32,975 nucleotides of DNA, taken from positions 1-32,975 of the forward strand of contig JAFKFS010000042.1 of NCBI GenBank assembly GCA_017308115.1, written 5' to 3'. Positions 7,667-15,878 of this stretch are shown one piece after another. The notes under the pieces are model-generated. The model ran no database searches. It had not been told where the DNA came from and worked only from the letters and a program-made list of their open reading frames with translations. Made by a program: the position numbers and the translations under genes. The stretch's first letter is position 1, and each line of letters begins with the position of its first letter. The DNA comes from Bordetella sp. (GTDB lineage: Bacteria; Pseudomonadota; Alphaproteobacteria; Caulobacterales; Caulobacteraceae).

Positions 7667-9634
7667 ATGGTCGGGGACACGCCCCGCGGCGACGCCGCGC
7701 CAACCGCCAACGCCTCCTCCTACGCCGACGCCCCGACTCCGCCGCCCGGCGGGACGGGCGGTCACGGCGCGGGCAAGGCGGGCCATCGCGCCCTGATCCT
7801 GGGCGCGATCGGGGTCGTGTTCGGCGACATCGGCACCAGCCCCATCTACGCCCTGCGCGAAGCCATCGGCCACGCCCAGAGGGGCGTCGGCGGCGACCTG
7901 GCCGTCATCGGCGTGGTGTCCCTGGCCTTCTGGGCGCTGATGGTCATCGTGACGTTCAAATACGTCATGTTCCTGATGCGGGCCGACAACAAGGGCGAGG
8001 GCGGCACCCTGTCGCTGATGGCCCTGGCCCAGCACGCCATCGGCCGCCGCAGCGCCTGGCTGTTCATCCTCGGGGTCTGCGGCGCGGCCCTGTTCTACAG
8101 CGACGGGGTCATCACCCCCGCCATCTCGGTGCTTTCGGCCATAGAAGGGCTTCAGGACGCGCCCGGCCTCGACGGCCGCCTCGATCCCTTCATCGTGCCG
8201 CTGGCGGCGGGCATTCTGGTCGCGCTTTTCATGGTGCAGTCGCGCGGCACGGCGGGACTGGCGAAATTCTTCGGCCCCATCACCCTGATCTGGTTCCTGT
8301 CGCTGGGCCTGATGGGGGCGGCGCACATCTTCGACGACCTGTCGATCCTCAAGGCCCTGTCGCCCTTCTACGGGATCAAGCTGCTGATCGCCGACGGCTT
8401 CCTGGGCTTCGTCATCCTGGGCAGCGTCTTCCTGGCGGTCACGGGCGCCGAGGCGCTTTATGCGGACATGGGCCATTTCGGCAAGGCGCCGATCCGTCAG
8501 GGCTGGCTGTTCATCGTCCTGCCCTGCCTGACGCTGAACTACCTGGGGCAGGGCGCCTTCCTGCTGTCGCACCCCGGCGCGGCGAACAACCCCTTCTGGA
8601 ACATGGTGCCGCAGCTGGTCTACTGGCCCATGCTGCTGCTGGCGACGGCGGCCACGGTGATCGCCAGCCAGGCGGTCATCACAGGGGCCTTCTCGGTGAC
8701 GCAGCAGGCGGTCCAGCTGGGCCTTCTGCCGCGACTGGACATCCGCAACACCTCCGAGACCCAAGCGGGCCAGATCTATGTGCCCGCGATCAACAGCCTG
8801 CTGATGGTCGGGGTGCTGTTCGTGCTGGTGACCTTCCAGTCCTCGCACAATCTGACGGCGGCCTATGGGGTGGCGGTGACCGGCACCATGATGGTCAACA
8901 CCCTGATGTCCTTCACCGTGGTGCGCCACAAGTGGAAGTGGCCGATGTGGGCCGTGCTGCTGACCCTGGTGCCGTTCGGCTTCATCGACGCGGTCTTCCT
9001 GACGTCGAACCTGCTGAAGATCCCGGCCGGGGCGTGGATGCCCCTGGTGCTGGGCGGCGGCCTGGTCATGCTGATGTGGACCTGGGTGCGCGGCACGCAG
9101 ATCCTGACCGACAAGACGCGCAAGGACAGCCTGCCGCTGACCGATCTGATCGAGATGCTGCGCGCCCGCCCCCCGCACCGCGCGCCGGGCACGGCCATCT
9201 TCCTGACCTCGGACGCGGATGTCGCGCCGGTGGCCCTGATGCACAACCTCAAGCACAACAAGGTGCTTCACGAGAAGAACATCATCCTGACCGTCCACAC
9301 CTCGGACCGGCCGCGCGTGCCGGACCTGCAAAGGGTGGCGGTCGAGCCGATCAGCGACGATTTCAAGCGCCTGACCCTGACCTTCGGCTATATGGAGACG
9401 CCGAACGTGCCGCGCGCGCTCGGCCTGTGCCGCAAGCAGGGGCTGAAGTTCGACATCATGTCGACCAGCTTCTTCCTGGGGCGCCGCTCCGTCGTACCTT
9501 CCGCCCGCCAGGGCATGCCCATGTGGCAGGACAAGCTGTTTATCTTCCTGATGCGCAACGCCGCCAATCCGACCGACTTCTTCCGCATTCCGCCCGGCCG
9601 CGTGGTCGAACTCGGCACCCAGGTGTCGGTGTGA
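7667..9634 (+). CDS. kup: Kup-type potassium uptake transporter
   Basis: This is a 655-residue inner-membrane K+/H+ symporter of the Kup/HAK/KT family. The N-terminal signature GVVFGDIGTSPIYALREA (about residues 48-65) is diagnostic. About twelve hydrophobic segments follow up to about residue 475, including GVITPAISVLSA and the VTGAEALYADMGHFG motif, then a hydrophilic C-terminal domain. The start at 7667 has a good GGAGAA Shine-Dalgarno at 7655-7660. The length is slightly above the E. coli protein (622) because of a Pro/Ala/Gly-rich N-terminal tail of about 40 residues. The stop overlaps the GTG start of rsmB by four bases, indicating co-transcription and probable translational coupling. 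Confidence 0.95.
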   Translation: MVGDTPRGDAAPTANASSYADAPTPPPGGTGGHGAGKAGHRALILGAIGVVFGDIGTSPIYALREAIGHAQRGVGGDLAVIGVVSLAFWALMVIVTFKYVMFLMRADNKGEGGTLSLMALAQHAIGRRSAWLFILGVCGAALFYSDGVITPAISVLSAIEGLQDAPGLDGRLDPFIVPLAAGILVALFMVQSRGTAGLAKFFGPITLIWFLSLGLMGAAHIFDDLSILKALSPFYGIKLLIADGFLGFVILGSVFLAVTGAEALYADMGHFGKAPIRQGWLFIVLPCLTLNYLGQGAFLLSHPGAANNPFWNMVPQLVYWPMLLLATAATVIASQAVITGAFSVTQQAVQLGLLPRLDIRNTSETQAGQIYVPAINSLLMVGVLFVLVTFQSSHNLTAAYGVAVTGTMMVNTLMSFTVVRHKWKWPMWAVLLTLVPFGFIDAVFLTSNLLKIPAGAWMPLVLGGGLVMLMWTWVRGTQILTDKTRKDSLPLTDLIEMLRARPPHRAPGTAIFLTSDADVAPVALMHNLKHNKVLHEKNIILTVHTSDRPRVPDLQRVAVEPISDDFKRLTLTFGYMETPNVPRALGLCRKQGLKFDIMSTSFFLGRRSVVPSARQGMPMWQDKLFIFLMRNAANPTDFFRIPPGRVVELGTQVSV

Positions 9635-11025
9635 GCGGCGGAACGCCCAAGGGGCGCAACTCTGCCGCGCGCGGTCGCCGTCTCGCCGAGAAGGCGCGCG
9701 GTCCGCGTCGCGAGCCCGCCCCGCGTCCGGTCGCCGACGACCCCCACGCCGACATCGGCGTCGAGGCGCGCCTGGCGGCGGGCGTTCTGCTGAACGCGGC
9801 GCTGGAGAAGCGCACCGGCCTGGACGAGGCCCTGTCGCAGTCGCCTGCGCGCGACCTGCCGCCGCAGGACCGCGCCTTCGCCCGCGCCGTCGCCATGGCG
9901 GCCCTGCGCCGTCTGGGCGAGATCGACCAGATTCTCGAGCGCCGTCTGCAGAAGACGCCGCCGCTGGCCGTCATGACCATCCTGCGCATCGCCCTGGCCC
10001 AGACCCTGGTGCTGGAGACCCCGGCCTTCGCGGCGGTGTCGACGGCGGTCAAGCTGGCCGAGCGCGACCCCAAGACGCGGCCTTACAAGAATCTGGTCAA
10101 TGCGGTGCTGCGCGGCGTCGGCCGCGACGGGCCGGGCCTGACGACGGCGGAATCCAACCTGCCCGACTGGCTGGCTCAGCGCTGGAAGGCGACCTATGGC
10201 GAGGCCGCCCTGATCGGCCTGGCCCTGGCCACGCGCGAGGAACCCGCGACCGACCTGACGGCCAGGCCCGGCGTCGATCCGGTCGAACTGGCGTCGGCGG
10301 TCGAGGGCGAGGCCCTGCCCGGCGGCACGGTCCGCACCGGCAAGCGCGGCGACGTCGCGTCCTGGCCCGGCTTCGAGGCGGGCGACTGGTGGGTGCAGGA
10401 CGCCGCCGCCGCCGTCCCGGCGCGCCTGCTGGCGGTCAAGCCGGGCGATACGGCGCTGGACCTGTGCGCCGCGCCGGGCGGCAAGACGCTGCAACTGGCC
10501 GCCGCCGGGGCCGAGGTGGTGGCGCTGGATCGCTCCGAGGCGCGGCTGAAACGGCTGCGCCAGAATTTCGAGCGCATGAACCTCAAGGCCGAGGTCGTCG
10601 CCGTCCCGGCCGAGGATTGGGAGGACGACCGGACGTTCGACGCCGTCCTGCTGGACGCGCCCTGCACGGCCACCGGCACCTATCGCCGCAATCCCGAGGT
10701 CCTGCGCGCCACCCGCCCCGCCGACGTGGCCAAGCTGGCCGACGTGCAGCACCGGCTGCTGGACGTCGCGGCTGAAAAGGTGAAGCCGGGCGGGCGCCTG
10801 GTCTATTGCGTCTGCTCGCTGGAGCGCGAGGAGGGCGAGACCCAGGTGATCGCCTTCCTGCGCCGCAACCCGGCCTTCCGCACCGTCCCCGCCGTTCCGG
10901 CCGAGGTCGGCGCCCCCGACGAGGCCCTGACTCCCGAAGGCTGGCTGCGCATCCTGCCCTCGCAATGGGCGGAAAAGGGCGGTCTGGACGGCTTCTTCGC
11001 GGCCCGGCTGGAGCGGATCGCCTAA
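9631..11025 (+). CDS. rsmB: 16S rRNA m5C967 methyltransferase RsmB
   Basis: This 464-residue protein methylates C5 of a 16S rRNA cytosine using S-adenosylmethionine. A NusB-like RNA-binding domain (about residues 30-175, with ALEKRTGLDEAL and AFARAVAMAALRRLGEID) precedes the Rossmann methyltransferase domain. Motif I is DLCAAPGGK (277-285). The two RsmB cysteines are present: Cys345 in LLDAPCTATG (motif IV) and Cys395 in YCVCSLEREEGE (motif VI). I place the start at GTG 9631, which overlaps the kup stop as GTGA. The frame is also open far upstream, but that part is only kup read out of frame. The 3' end meets the ABC ATPase gene tail to tail with a 4-bp overlap (CTAA at 11022-11025). Confidence 0.93.
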   Translation: MSGGTPKGRNSAARGRRLAEKARGPRREPAPRPVADDPHADIGVEARLAAGVLLNAALEKRTGLDEALSQSPARDLPPQDRAFARAVAMAALRRLGEIDQILERRLQKTPPLAVMTILRIALAQTLVLETPAFAAVSTAVKLAERDPKTRPYKNLVNAVLRGVGRDGPGLTTAESNLPDWLAQRWKATYGEAALIGLALATREEPATDLTARPGVDPVELASAVEGEALPGGTVRTGKRGDVASWPGFEAGDWWVQDAAAAVPARLLAVKPGDTALDLCAAPGGKTLQLAAAGAEVVALDRSEARLKRLRQNFERMNLKAEVVAVPAEDWEDDRTFDAVLLDAPCTATGTYRRNPEVLRATRPADVAKLADVQHRLLDVAAEKVKPGGRLVYCVCSLEREEGETQVIAFLRRNPAFRTVPAVPAEVGAPDEALTPEGWLRILPSQWAEKGGLDGFFAARLERIA

Positions 11026-11828
11026 CTGAGCTGAAGGCCGAACCAGCCGTCGCGGTCCGAGACCGTCATCGGCAGGCCGAACAGATCGGTCAGGGCGGCG
11101 TCGGTCAGCATGTCGCCCTTGGCGCCGTCGCGGGCGACGCGGCCGTCCTTCATCATGATGACCCGGCCGATCTCGGGCAGGATCTCCTCGATGTGGTGCG
11201 TCACCAGGATCAGGGTGGCGCCGCCCTGCGCCAGCGGCCGGAGGCTGTCCAGGAACAGGCGGCGCGTCGCCGGGTCCAGCCCGCCGCACGGTTCGTCCAG
11301 CAGGATGGCGTCGGGCCGATGAGCCAGGGCGCGGGCGATCAGCACCCGCCGCGCCTCGCCCGAGGACAGGGTGGCCATGGAGCGGCCGATCAGATGCTCG
11401 ACGCCCATGCGGTGCAGGGCCTCGGCGGCGGCGTCGCGCATGGCGGGCGTGATCGTTTCGCGCCGCCAGACCCCGCGCGAGGCGAAGAAGCCTGCGACGA
11501 CGGCGTCCATCACCTCCAGCGCGTCCTCGCCGGTCAGGTCCGACTGGGCGGCGGGCGAGACGAAGCCGAGACGGCGGCGCAGGGAGAAGACGTCCCACGG
11601 ACTCTGGCCGAACACCTCGACCCGCGCGCCGTGCACGGGATAGAGCTGGTGCAGGATCAGCTTGACCAGCGTCGACTTGCCCGAGCCGTTACGGCCCAGA
11701 ACGGCCGTGTGTTCCCCCGCCTCGATGGTCAGGCTGACATCGTCCAGAATGGGACGGTCGCCGCGCACGACGCTGGCGTTCTCGATCCGCAGCAGAGGCG
11801 CGCCGGACGGCGCGGCCGCATCAGTCAT
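11022..11828 (-). CDS. ABC transporter ATP-binding protein, stand-alone
   Basis: This is a 268-residue ABC ATPase with Walker A GRNGSGKST, a Q-loop region near SPAAQSDL, signature LSSGEARR, Walker B ILLDEPCGG and H-loop THHIEE. It resembles the ModF/YlmA-type iron- or molybdate-related ATPases (inference). No permease or binding-protein gene is adjacent, so the transported substrate is unknown. Two ATGs are possible. I use 11828 because GAGG lies six bases upstream; it would directly abut the earlier ATG at 11834. The start overlaps the end of the zincin-like gene, so the two are probably translationally coupled. The stop overlaps rsmB's stop. Confidence 0.85.
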   Translation of the reverse strand: MTDAAAPSGAPLLRIENASVVRGDRPILDDVSLTIEAGEHTAVLGRNGSGKSTLVKLILHQLYPVHGARVEVFGQSPWDVFSLRRRLGFVSPAAQSDLTGEDALEVMDAVVAGFFASRGVWRRETITPAMRDAAAEALHRMGVEHLIGRSMATLSSGEARRVLIARALAHRPDAILLDEPCGGLDPATRRLFLDSLRPLAQGGATLILVTHHIEEILPEIGRVIMMKDGRVARDGAKGDMLTDAALTDLFGLPMTVSDRDGWFGLQLS

Positions 11829-12231
11829 CGTCATCCTCGATGGCGTGGATCTGGTCGTCGTCCAGGCCCAGGTGATGGCCGATCTCGTGGATCAGGACGT
11901 GGGCGATGATCTCGGCCAGGCCGACGTCGCCGCGCTCGCACCATTCATCGAGGATCGGGCGGCGATAGAGGAAGACGCGCGACGGCTCGGGCGCCGGGCC
12001 CATGGCGTCGCGTTCGCCGATGTGGACGCCGGAATACAGGCCGGTCAGTTCGAACGGGTCCTCGATCTCCAGGTCGCGCAGGGTTTCCTCGTCGGCGAAG
12101 TCGTCGATGCGGATGACGACCTCCCCGGCCGCCTGACGGAACAGGGCGGGCAGGGCGGCGAAGGCCTCTTCGGCCAGACGGGCGAAATCGTCGAGCGAGG
12201 GGGCGAGCTGGTCGGTCCAGGGCGTGGTCAT
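11821..12231 (-). CDS. Small zincin-like metallopeptidase family protein
   Basis: This 136-residue protein has the zinc-binding HEIGHHLG motif near its C-terminus, preceded by the helix AEIIAHVLI and ending in an acidic tail. It matches the short bacterial zincin family once called DUF1025 (metallopeptidase family). The motif FELTGLYSGVHIGER is also typical of the group. The frame is open upstream to 12366, but family length and the onset of sensible sequence favour the ATG at 12231 (MTTPWTDQLAPSLDDF). No peptidase activity has generally been established for these proteins, so function is open. It lies directly upstream of the ABC ATPase with overlapping ends and is divergent from divL. Confidence 0.8.
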   Translation of the reverse strand: MTTPWTDQLAPSLDDFARLAEEAFAALPALFRQAAGEVVIRIDDFADEETLRDLEIEDPFELTGLYSGVHIGERDAMGPAPEPSRVFLYRRPILDEWCERGDVGLAEIIAHVLIHEIGHHLGLDDDQIHAIEDDDD

Positions 12232-12389
12232 GCACGGCGATATCGCCTGCCTCGGGGACGGCGGCAATGACGCGGTCGCGGTCGCGCGCATGGGCCGCAT
12301 CGCAATTCGCCCAATCAGAGTATGGTAAACGCCGAATCGGCCGGTCCTGAGGGGCGGCCGGGGCATGGATCGGAATTTCTGGGGAAGGC

Positions 12390-14741
12390 ATGGCCGAGAC
12401 GACTCTCGCGGCCGACATCGCCTTTGCGGCCACGGCGGGGGCGGCGGGGCTGGCGCTGGCGGTCAGCGTCTGGGCCCGGCGTCTGCGCGCCGGGCTGGTC
12501 GCGCGCGTGGTTGATGTCGAGGACGATCTGGCGCTCGCCCGCACCCAGGCGGCGACGGGGGCCACGGCCCTGATGGCGTTCGACGATGTGCGGCTGAGCC
12601 TGCGTCCCGACGGCGGGATCGACAGCGTCTTCGGCGCGCCGGACGTCCTGGCGGCCCTGACGCTGGGCGAGGAACTGGGCGAGGAGACGCTGGGCGATGA
12701 AGGGGCAGGCGCGGGCCGGGCCGTCCTGTCGATCCTGAGCCGATCGCACGGCGGGCGCATCGAGGCCCTGATCGGAGCGGGCGAGGCGTTCGAGACCGTG
12801 CTGGAGACCGCGGACGGTCCCTGGTCCGTCGAAGGCCGCGCGCACGGCGGCGGCGCCTGGCTGCGGCTGTCGCGCCTGAGCGGGGCGGAGGCGGGCGGCG
12901 AGGCCGGGCCGGGCGCCCTGGCGGAACAGTCGCCGGTCCCGACCTGGGTGGTCGACGGGGCGGGCCATCTGATCTGGGCCAACAGCGCCTGGCTGCTGGA
13001 GACGGGCGCCGGGACGCTGGACGAGGCGCGCAGCCGCGCCATGGGTTTCGACCGGGGCGCCGACGCGGTGGTGGCCGAGGCGTTGCGCCTGAACGCGCGT
13101 CAGGAGGGCTTCCGCTGGACCACGGCGGGCGGGCGGCGCCGGGCGTGGAAGATCCTGGCCGAGCCCCTGGCGGGCGGGCGCGGCGCCGTCATCGCCTTCG
13201 CCCTCGAGATGACCGAGGCGGAGGAGACGCGCGACACCCTGCGCCGTCACGTCGAGGCCCATGACGAGACGCTGAACCATCTGGCGGACGCCGTCGCCAT
13301 CTTCGGCCCGTCCAAGCGGCTGGCCTTCCACAACACCGCCTTCCAGTCGCTGTTCGGGGTCGATCCGGCCTGGCTGGACGAGCGGCCGACCCACGCCGAA
13401 CTGCTGGACCGGCTGCGCCAGAAGCGCCTGCTGCCCGAGGTCGTCGACTACGCCGCCTGGAAGGCCGAGGAGCTGGACTTCTACGGCGCCGCCCAAGCCT
13501 CGCCGGACGACTCCTGGTCCCTGCCCGACGGGCGGACGCTGCGGGTGGTGCGCCAGCCGCACCCGCTGGGCGGCATCCTGCTGATCTTCTCGGACATCAC
13601 CGGCGAGCTGCAGCTGCGCAGCCGCTACAACGCCCAGATTCAGGTCCAGCGCGCCACCCTGGACAAGCTGAACGACGCCGTGGCCGTGTTCGGTTCGGAC
13701 GGGCGGCTGCGGCTGCACAACGAAGCCTTCGAGAGCTTCTGGGGCGTCGCCGGCGAGCGGCTGACGCAGGCGGGCGATTTCGACGCCGTGGCGGCCCTGT
13801 GTCGTCCGGTCCTGCCGGACGCCGCCCTGTGGCTGGGACTGAAGGCGCGGGTGGCCGATCCCGATCCCGAGAGCCGCGTGGCCATTTCCGGCGAGGGCCG
13901 CACCGAGGACGGCCGCGTCGCCGCCTGGCAGACGCGCCCCCTGCCGGACGGCGCCACCCTGGTCGCCTTTTCGGACGTGACCGCCCGGCGCGAACTGGAG
14001 CAGGCCCTGGCCGCCAAGGAGGCCGCCCTGGCCGAGAGCCAGGCCCTGAAGCGCGAGTTCGTCGGCAGCGTCTCCTATGAGCTGCGCACGCCGCTGACGA
14101 CCATCGTCGGCTACTCCGAACTGCTGGAGGCCATGGGCGACCTGCCCGAGCGCAGCCGCCAGCACGCGGGCGCCATCCGCGTGGCGGCCAGCCATCTGGC
14201 CCGCTCCATCGACGACGTGCTGGACATGGCCCAGATCGACGCGGGCGAGATGGAGCTGACCCTGGGCGACGTGCGGGTCTGCGACCTGCTGGACGAGGCG
14301 GCCGGGAAGATCAGGGCCAAGGTCGAGGGGCGCGGGGCGACGCTGAACCTGGCCTGCCCGGCGGGGCTGAAGCCGATCCGGGCCGACGCCCGCCGCATCG
14401 CCCAGGCGGTCGATCACCTGCTGGAGAACGCCTGCCGCGCCGTGTCCGAAGGCGGCGCCGTCAGCCTGACCGCCGAGGTCGGGCCGGGCGAAGTCCGTAT
14501 CCGGGTCGAGGACACCGGACGGGGCATCCCCTACCATCTGCAGGCCCACGTCTTCGATCGCTTCGTGCGGCGCGAGCGCGGCGGGCCGGGCGTGGCCCTG
14601 GCCCTGGTCAAGGCCCTGGTCGAGCTGCACGGCGGCTGGGCCGAGGTCCAGTCCGAGCCGGGCAAGGGCGCGGCCTTCATCCTGCACCTGCCGGTCGAGG
14701 CCACGGCGCCGACGGCCGCGCCGGAACTGCTGCTGGGCTGA
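12390..14741 (+). CDS. divL: DivL-type cell-cycle kinase with tyrosine H-box
   Basis: This 783-residue membrane protein has one N-terminal transmembrane helix (about residues 6-27). PAS-like modules start near residues 178, 295 and 424. A dimerisation helix region and a HATPase_c domain follow (N-box Asn680 in LENACRAV, G1 box Asp708 in VEDTGRGIP). The H-box reads FVGSVSYELRTPL, with Tyr563 where histidine kinases have His. That is the hallmark of DivL, whose Caulobacter crescentus tyrosine is residue 550. In that organism DivL binds phosphorylated or unphosphorylated DivK and modulates CckA, and so CtrA, at a cell pole. The start at 12390 follows a GGGGAAGG Shine-Dalgarno. It is divergent from the zincin-like gene and followed by a HAD hydrolase gene. 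Confidence 0.92.
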   Translation: MAETTLAADIAFAATAGAAGLALAVSVWARRLRAGLVARVVDVEDDLALARTQAATGATALMAFDDVRLSLRPDGGIDSVFGAPDVLAALTLGEELGEETLGDEGAGAGRAVLSILSRSHGGRIEALIGAGEAFETVLETADGPWSVEGRAHGGGAWLRLSRLSGAEAGGEAGPGALAEQSPVPTWVVDGAGHLIWANSAWLLETGAGTLDEARSRAMGFDRGADAVVAEALRLNARQEGFRWTTAGGRRRAWKILAEPLAGGRGAVIAFALEMTEAEETRDTLRRHVEAHDETLNHLADAVAIFGPSKRLAFHNTAFQSLFGVDPAWLDERPTHAELLDRLRQKRLLPEVVDYAAWKAEELDFYGAAQASPDDSWSLPDGRTLRVVRQPHPLGGILLIFSDITGELQLRSRYNAQIQVQRATLDKLNDAVAVFGSDGRLRLHNEAFESFWGVAGERLTQAGDFDAVAALCRPVLPDAALWLGLKARVADPDPESRVAISGEGRTEDGRVAAWQTRPLPDGATLVAFSDVTARRELEQALAAKEAALAESQALKREFVGSVSYELRTPLTTIVGYSELLEAMGDLPERSRQHAGAIRVAASHLARSIDDVLDMAQIDAGEMELTLGDVRVCDLLDEAAGKIRAKVEGRGATLNLACPAGLKPIRADARRIAQAVDHLLENACRAVSEGGAVSLTAEVGPGEVRIRVEDTGRGIPYHLQAHVFDRFVRRERGGPGVALALVKALVELHGGWAEVQSEPGKGAAFILHLPVEATAPTAAPELLLG

Positions 14742-14743
14742 TC

Positions 14744-14767
14744 TTGTCCGCCCAGTCGTGCTAGAGG
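14744..14767 (+). promoter_or_regulatory. Weak candidate housekeeping promoter before the HAD gene
   Basis: TTGTCCG (14744-14750) and GCTAGAGG (14760-14767) resemble the Caulobacter housekeeping consensus TTGACGS / GCTANAWC. The 9-bp spacer is one base below the usual 10-14. It sits in the 53-bp gap after divL, so the HAD gene may have its own start of transcription. Confidence 0.3.
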
Positions 14768-14794
14768 GCGTGTCCAAGCCTTCCAGGACGTCTC

Positions 14795-15649
14795 ATGGCC
14801 GACACGACCCGCCCCCTGCTCAAGACCGCCGTCATCTACGACTTCGACGGCACCCTGGCGCGAGGCAACATGCAGGAGGTCAGCTTCATCCCCTCGATCG
14901 GGATGACGCCGGCCCAGTTCTGGAACGAGACCGTCCGTCCACGGACCATCGCCTCGGACGGCGACGGCATCCTGATGTATATGCAGATGATGCTGCTGGC
15001 CGCGCGCGAGCAGGGCGCGCCCGTGACGCGCCAGACCCTGCGCGACCACGGCCGCGACGTGGCCCTGTTCGAGGGGCTGCGCGACCGCTCCTGGTTCGAC
15101 CGGATGAACGCTTTCGGCGCCCAGTTCGGGCTGGAGATCGAGCACTACATCATCTCGGCGGGCCTGACCGAGATGATCGAGGGCTGCCCCATCGCCGGGG
15201 CCTTCACCCACGTCTTCGCCTCGAAATACGCCTATGACGAGGATGACGTGGCCGTCTGGCCCGCCGTGGGCGTCAACTACACGACCAAGACCCAGTATCT
15301 GTTCCGCATCAACAAGGGGGTGCACAACCACTGGGAGGATGAGCGCATCAATCGCTTCATCCCGGACGCCGAGCGCCCCATCCCCTTCGACCGCATGATC
15401 TTCCTGGGCGACGGCGACACCGACGTGCCGACCATGAAGATGATGCACACCAAGGGCGGCTTCTCCATCGCCGTCTACGACCCCGACAGCACCCCGCGCG
15501 ATCACGACAAGATCCACCGCCTGATCTCGGAGGACCGGGTCAACTTCGTCGCGGCGGGCGACTATCGCGAGGGCTCGCCGGTGGACCTGATCGTCAAGGG
15601 CCTGATCGGCCGCATCGCCGTCAACTACGGCCGGATGCCCGCGGACTGA
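14795..15649 (+). CDS. HAD-superfamily hydrolase
   Basis: This is a 284-residue cytoplasmic protein with all HAD motifs: motif I YDFDGTLA (nucleophile Asp16, acid/base Asp18), motif II IISAG, a lysine in the K-containing region, and motif IV FLGDGDTDVPTMK. The long helical cap between motifs I and II resembles the phosphoserine-phosphatase-like subgroup. A phosphomonoesterase is likely; the substrate cannot be named. It lies 53 bp after divL on the same strand. The region just after the stop can form a hairpin. Confidence 0.82.
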   Translation: MADTTRPLLKTAVIYDFDGTLARGNMQEVSFIPSIGMTPAQFWNETVRPRTIASDGDGILMYMQMMLLAAREQGAPVTRQTLRDHGRDVALFEGLRDRSWFDRMNAFGAQFGLEIEHYIISAGLTEMIEGCPIAGAFTHVFASKYAYDEDDVAVWPAVGVNYTTKTQYLFRINKGVHNHWEDERINRFIPDAERPIPFDRMIFLGDGDTDVPTMKMMHTKGGFSIAVYDPDSTPRDHDKIHRLISEDRVNFVAAGDYREGSPVDLIVKGLIGRIAVNYGRMPAD

Positions 15650-15653
15650 TCCC

Positions 15654-15693
15654 TTTCTTCTCCCCTTGCGGCAGATGCCGTCAGCGGAAGAAA
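15654..15693. terminator. Possible hairpin after the HAD gene
   Basis: TTTCTTC (15654-15660) pairs with GAAGAAA (15687-15693), and an inner GGCA-GA-TGCC forms a second small stem. It starts five bases after the HAD stop. There is no T-run on the plus strand, so terminator activity is only a possibility. Confidence 0.35.
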
Positions 15694-15709
15694 ATCAAGG
15701 GAAATCAAT

Positions 15710-15739
15710 AACCAGCCTCATTGAGAACCCAGGCTGGTT
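15710..15739. terminator. 8-bp stem-loop between convergent genes
   Basis: AACCAGCC (15710-15717) and GGCTGGTT (15732-15739) form a perfect 8-bp stem with a 14-base loop between the convergent HAD and mesD genes. On the minus strand it is followed by a moderately T-rich ATTGATTT, so it may end the mesX-mesD transcript. In the rest of the 229-bp gap (15650-15878) I see no gene; 15760-15878 has short coding-like stretches on the minus strand but no supported ORF. Confidence 0.4.
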
Positions 15740-15878
15740 GCTGACGTCGAAAAGGGCGGGCCACCCGCCTGAGCAGCCCCGCGAGATAATCCTGTGACCG
15801 CCGCCACCGCCGCCCTGGCCCTGATCCCGACGATATAGGGGGCCAGCCCCAGCCGGCGCAGCGGAGCCTTCCTGTGGA

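Noticed and set aside
7627-9630. Long open frame upstream of and continuous with rsmB, suggesting a 1132-residue fusion protein
   Set aside because: The upstream part is kup read in another frame and is Arg/Pro/Gly-rich low-complexity sequence. rsmB starts at GTG 9631, overlapping the kup stop.
15760-15878. Possible remnant of a degraded gene on the minus strand after mesD
   Set aside because: Short stretches look protein-like (for example ending WVLNEAGY), but there is no start, no supporting homologue I recognise, and no sustained frame.
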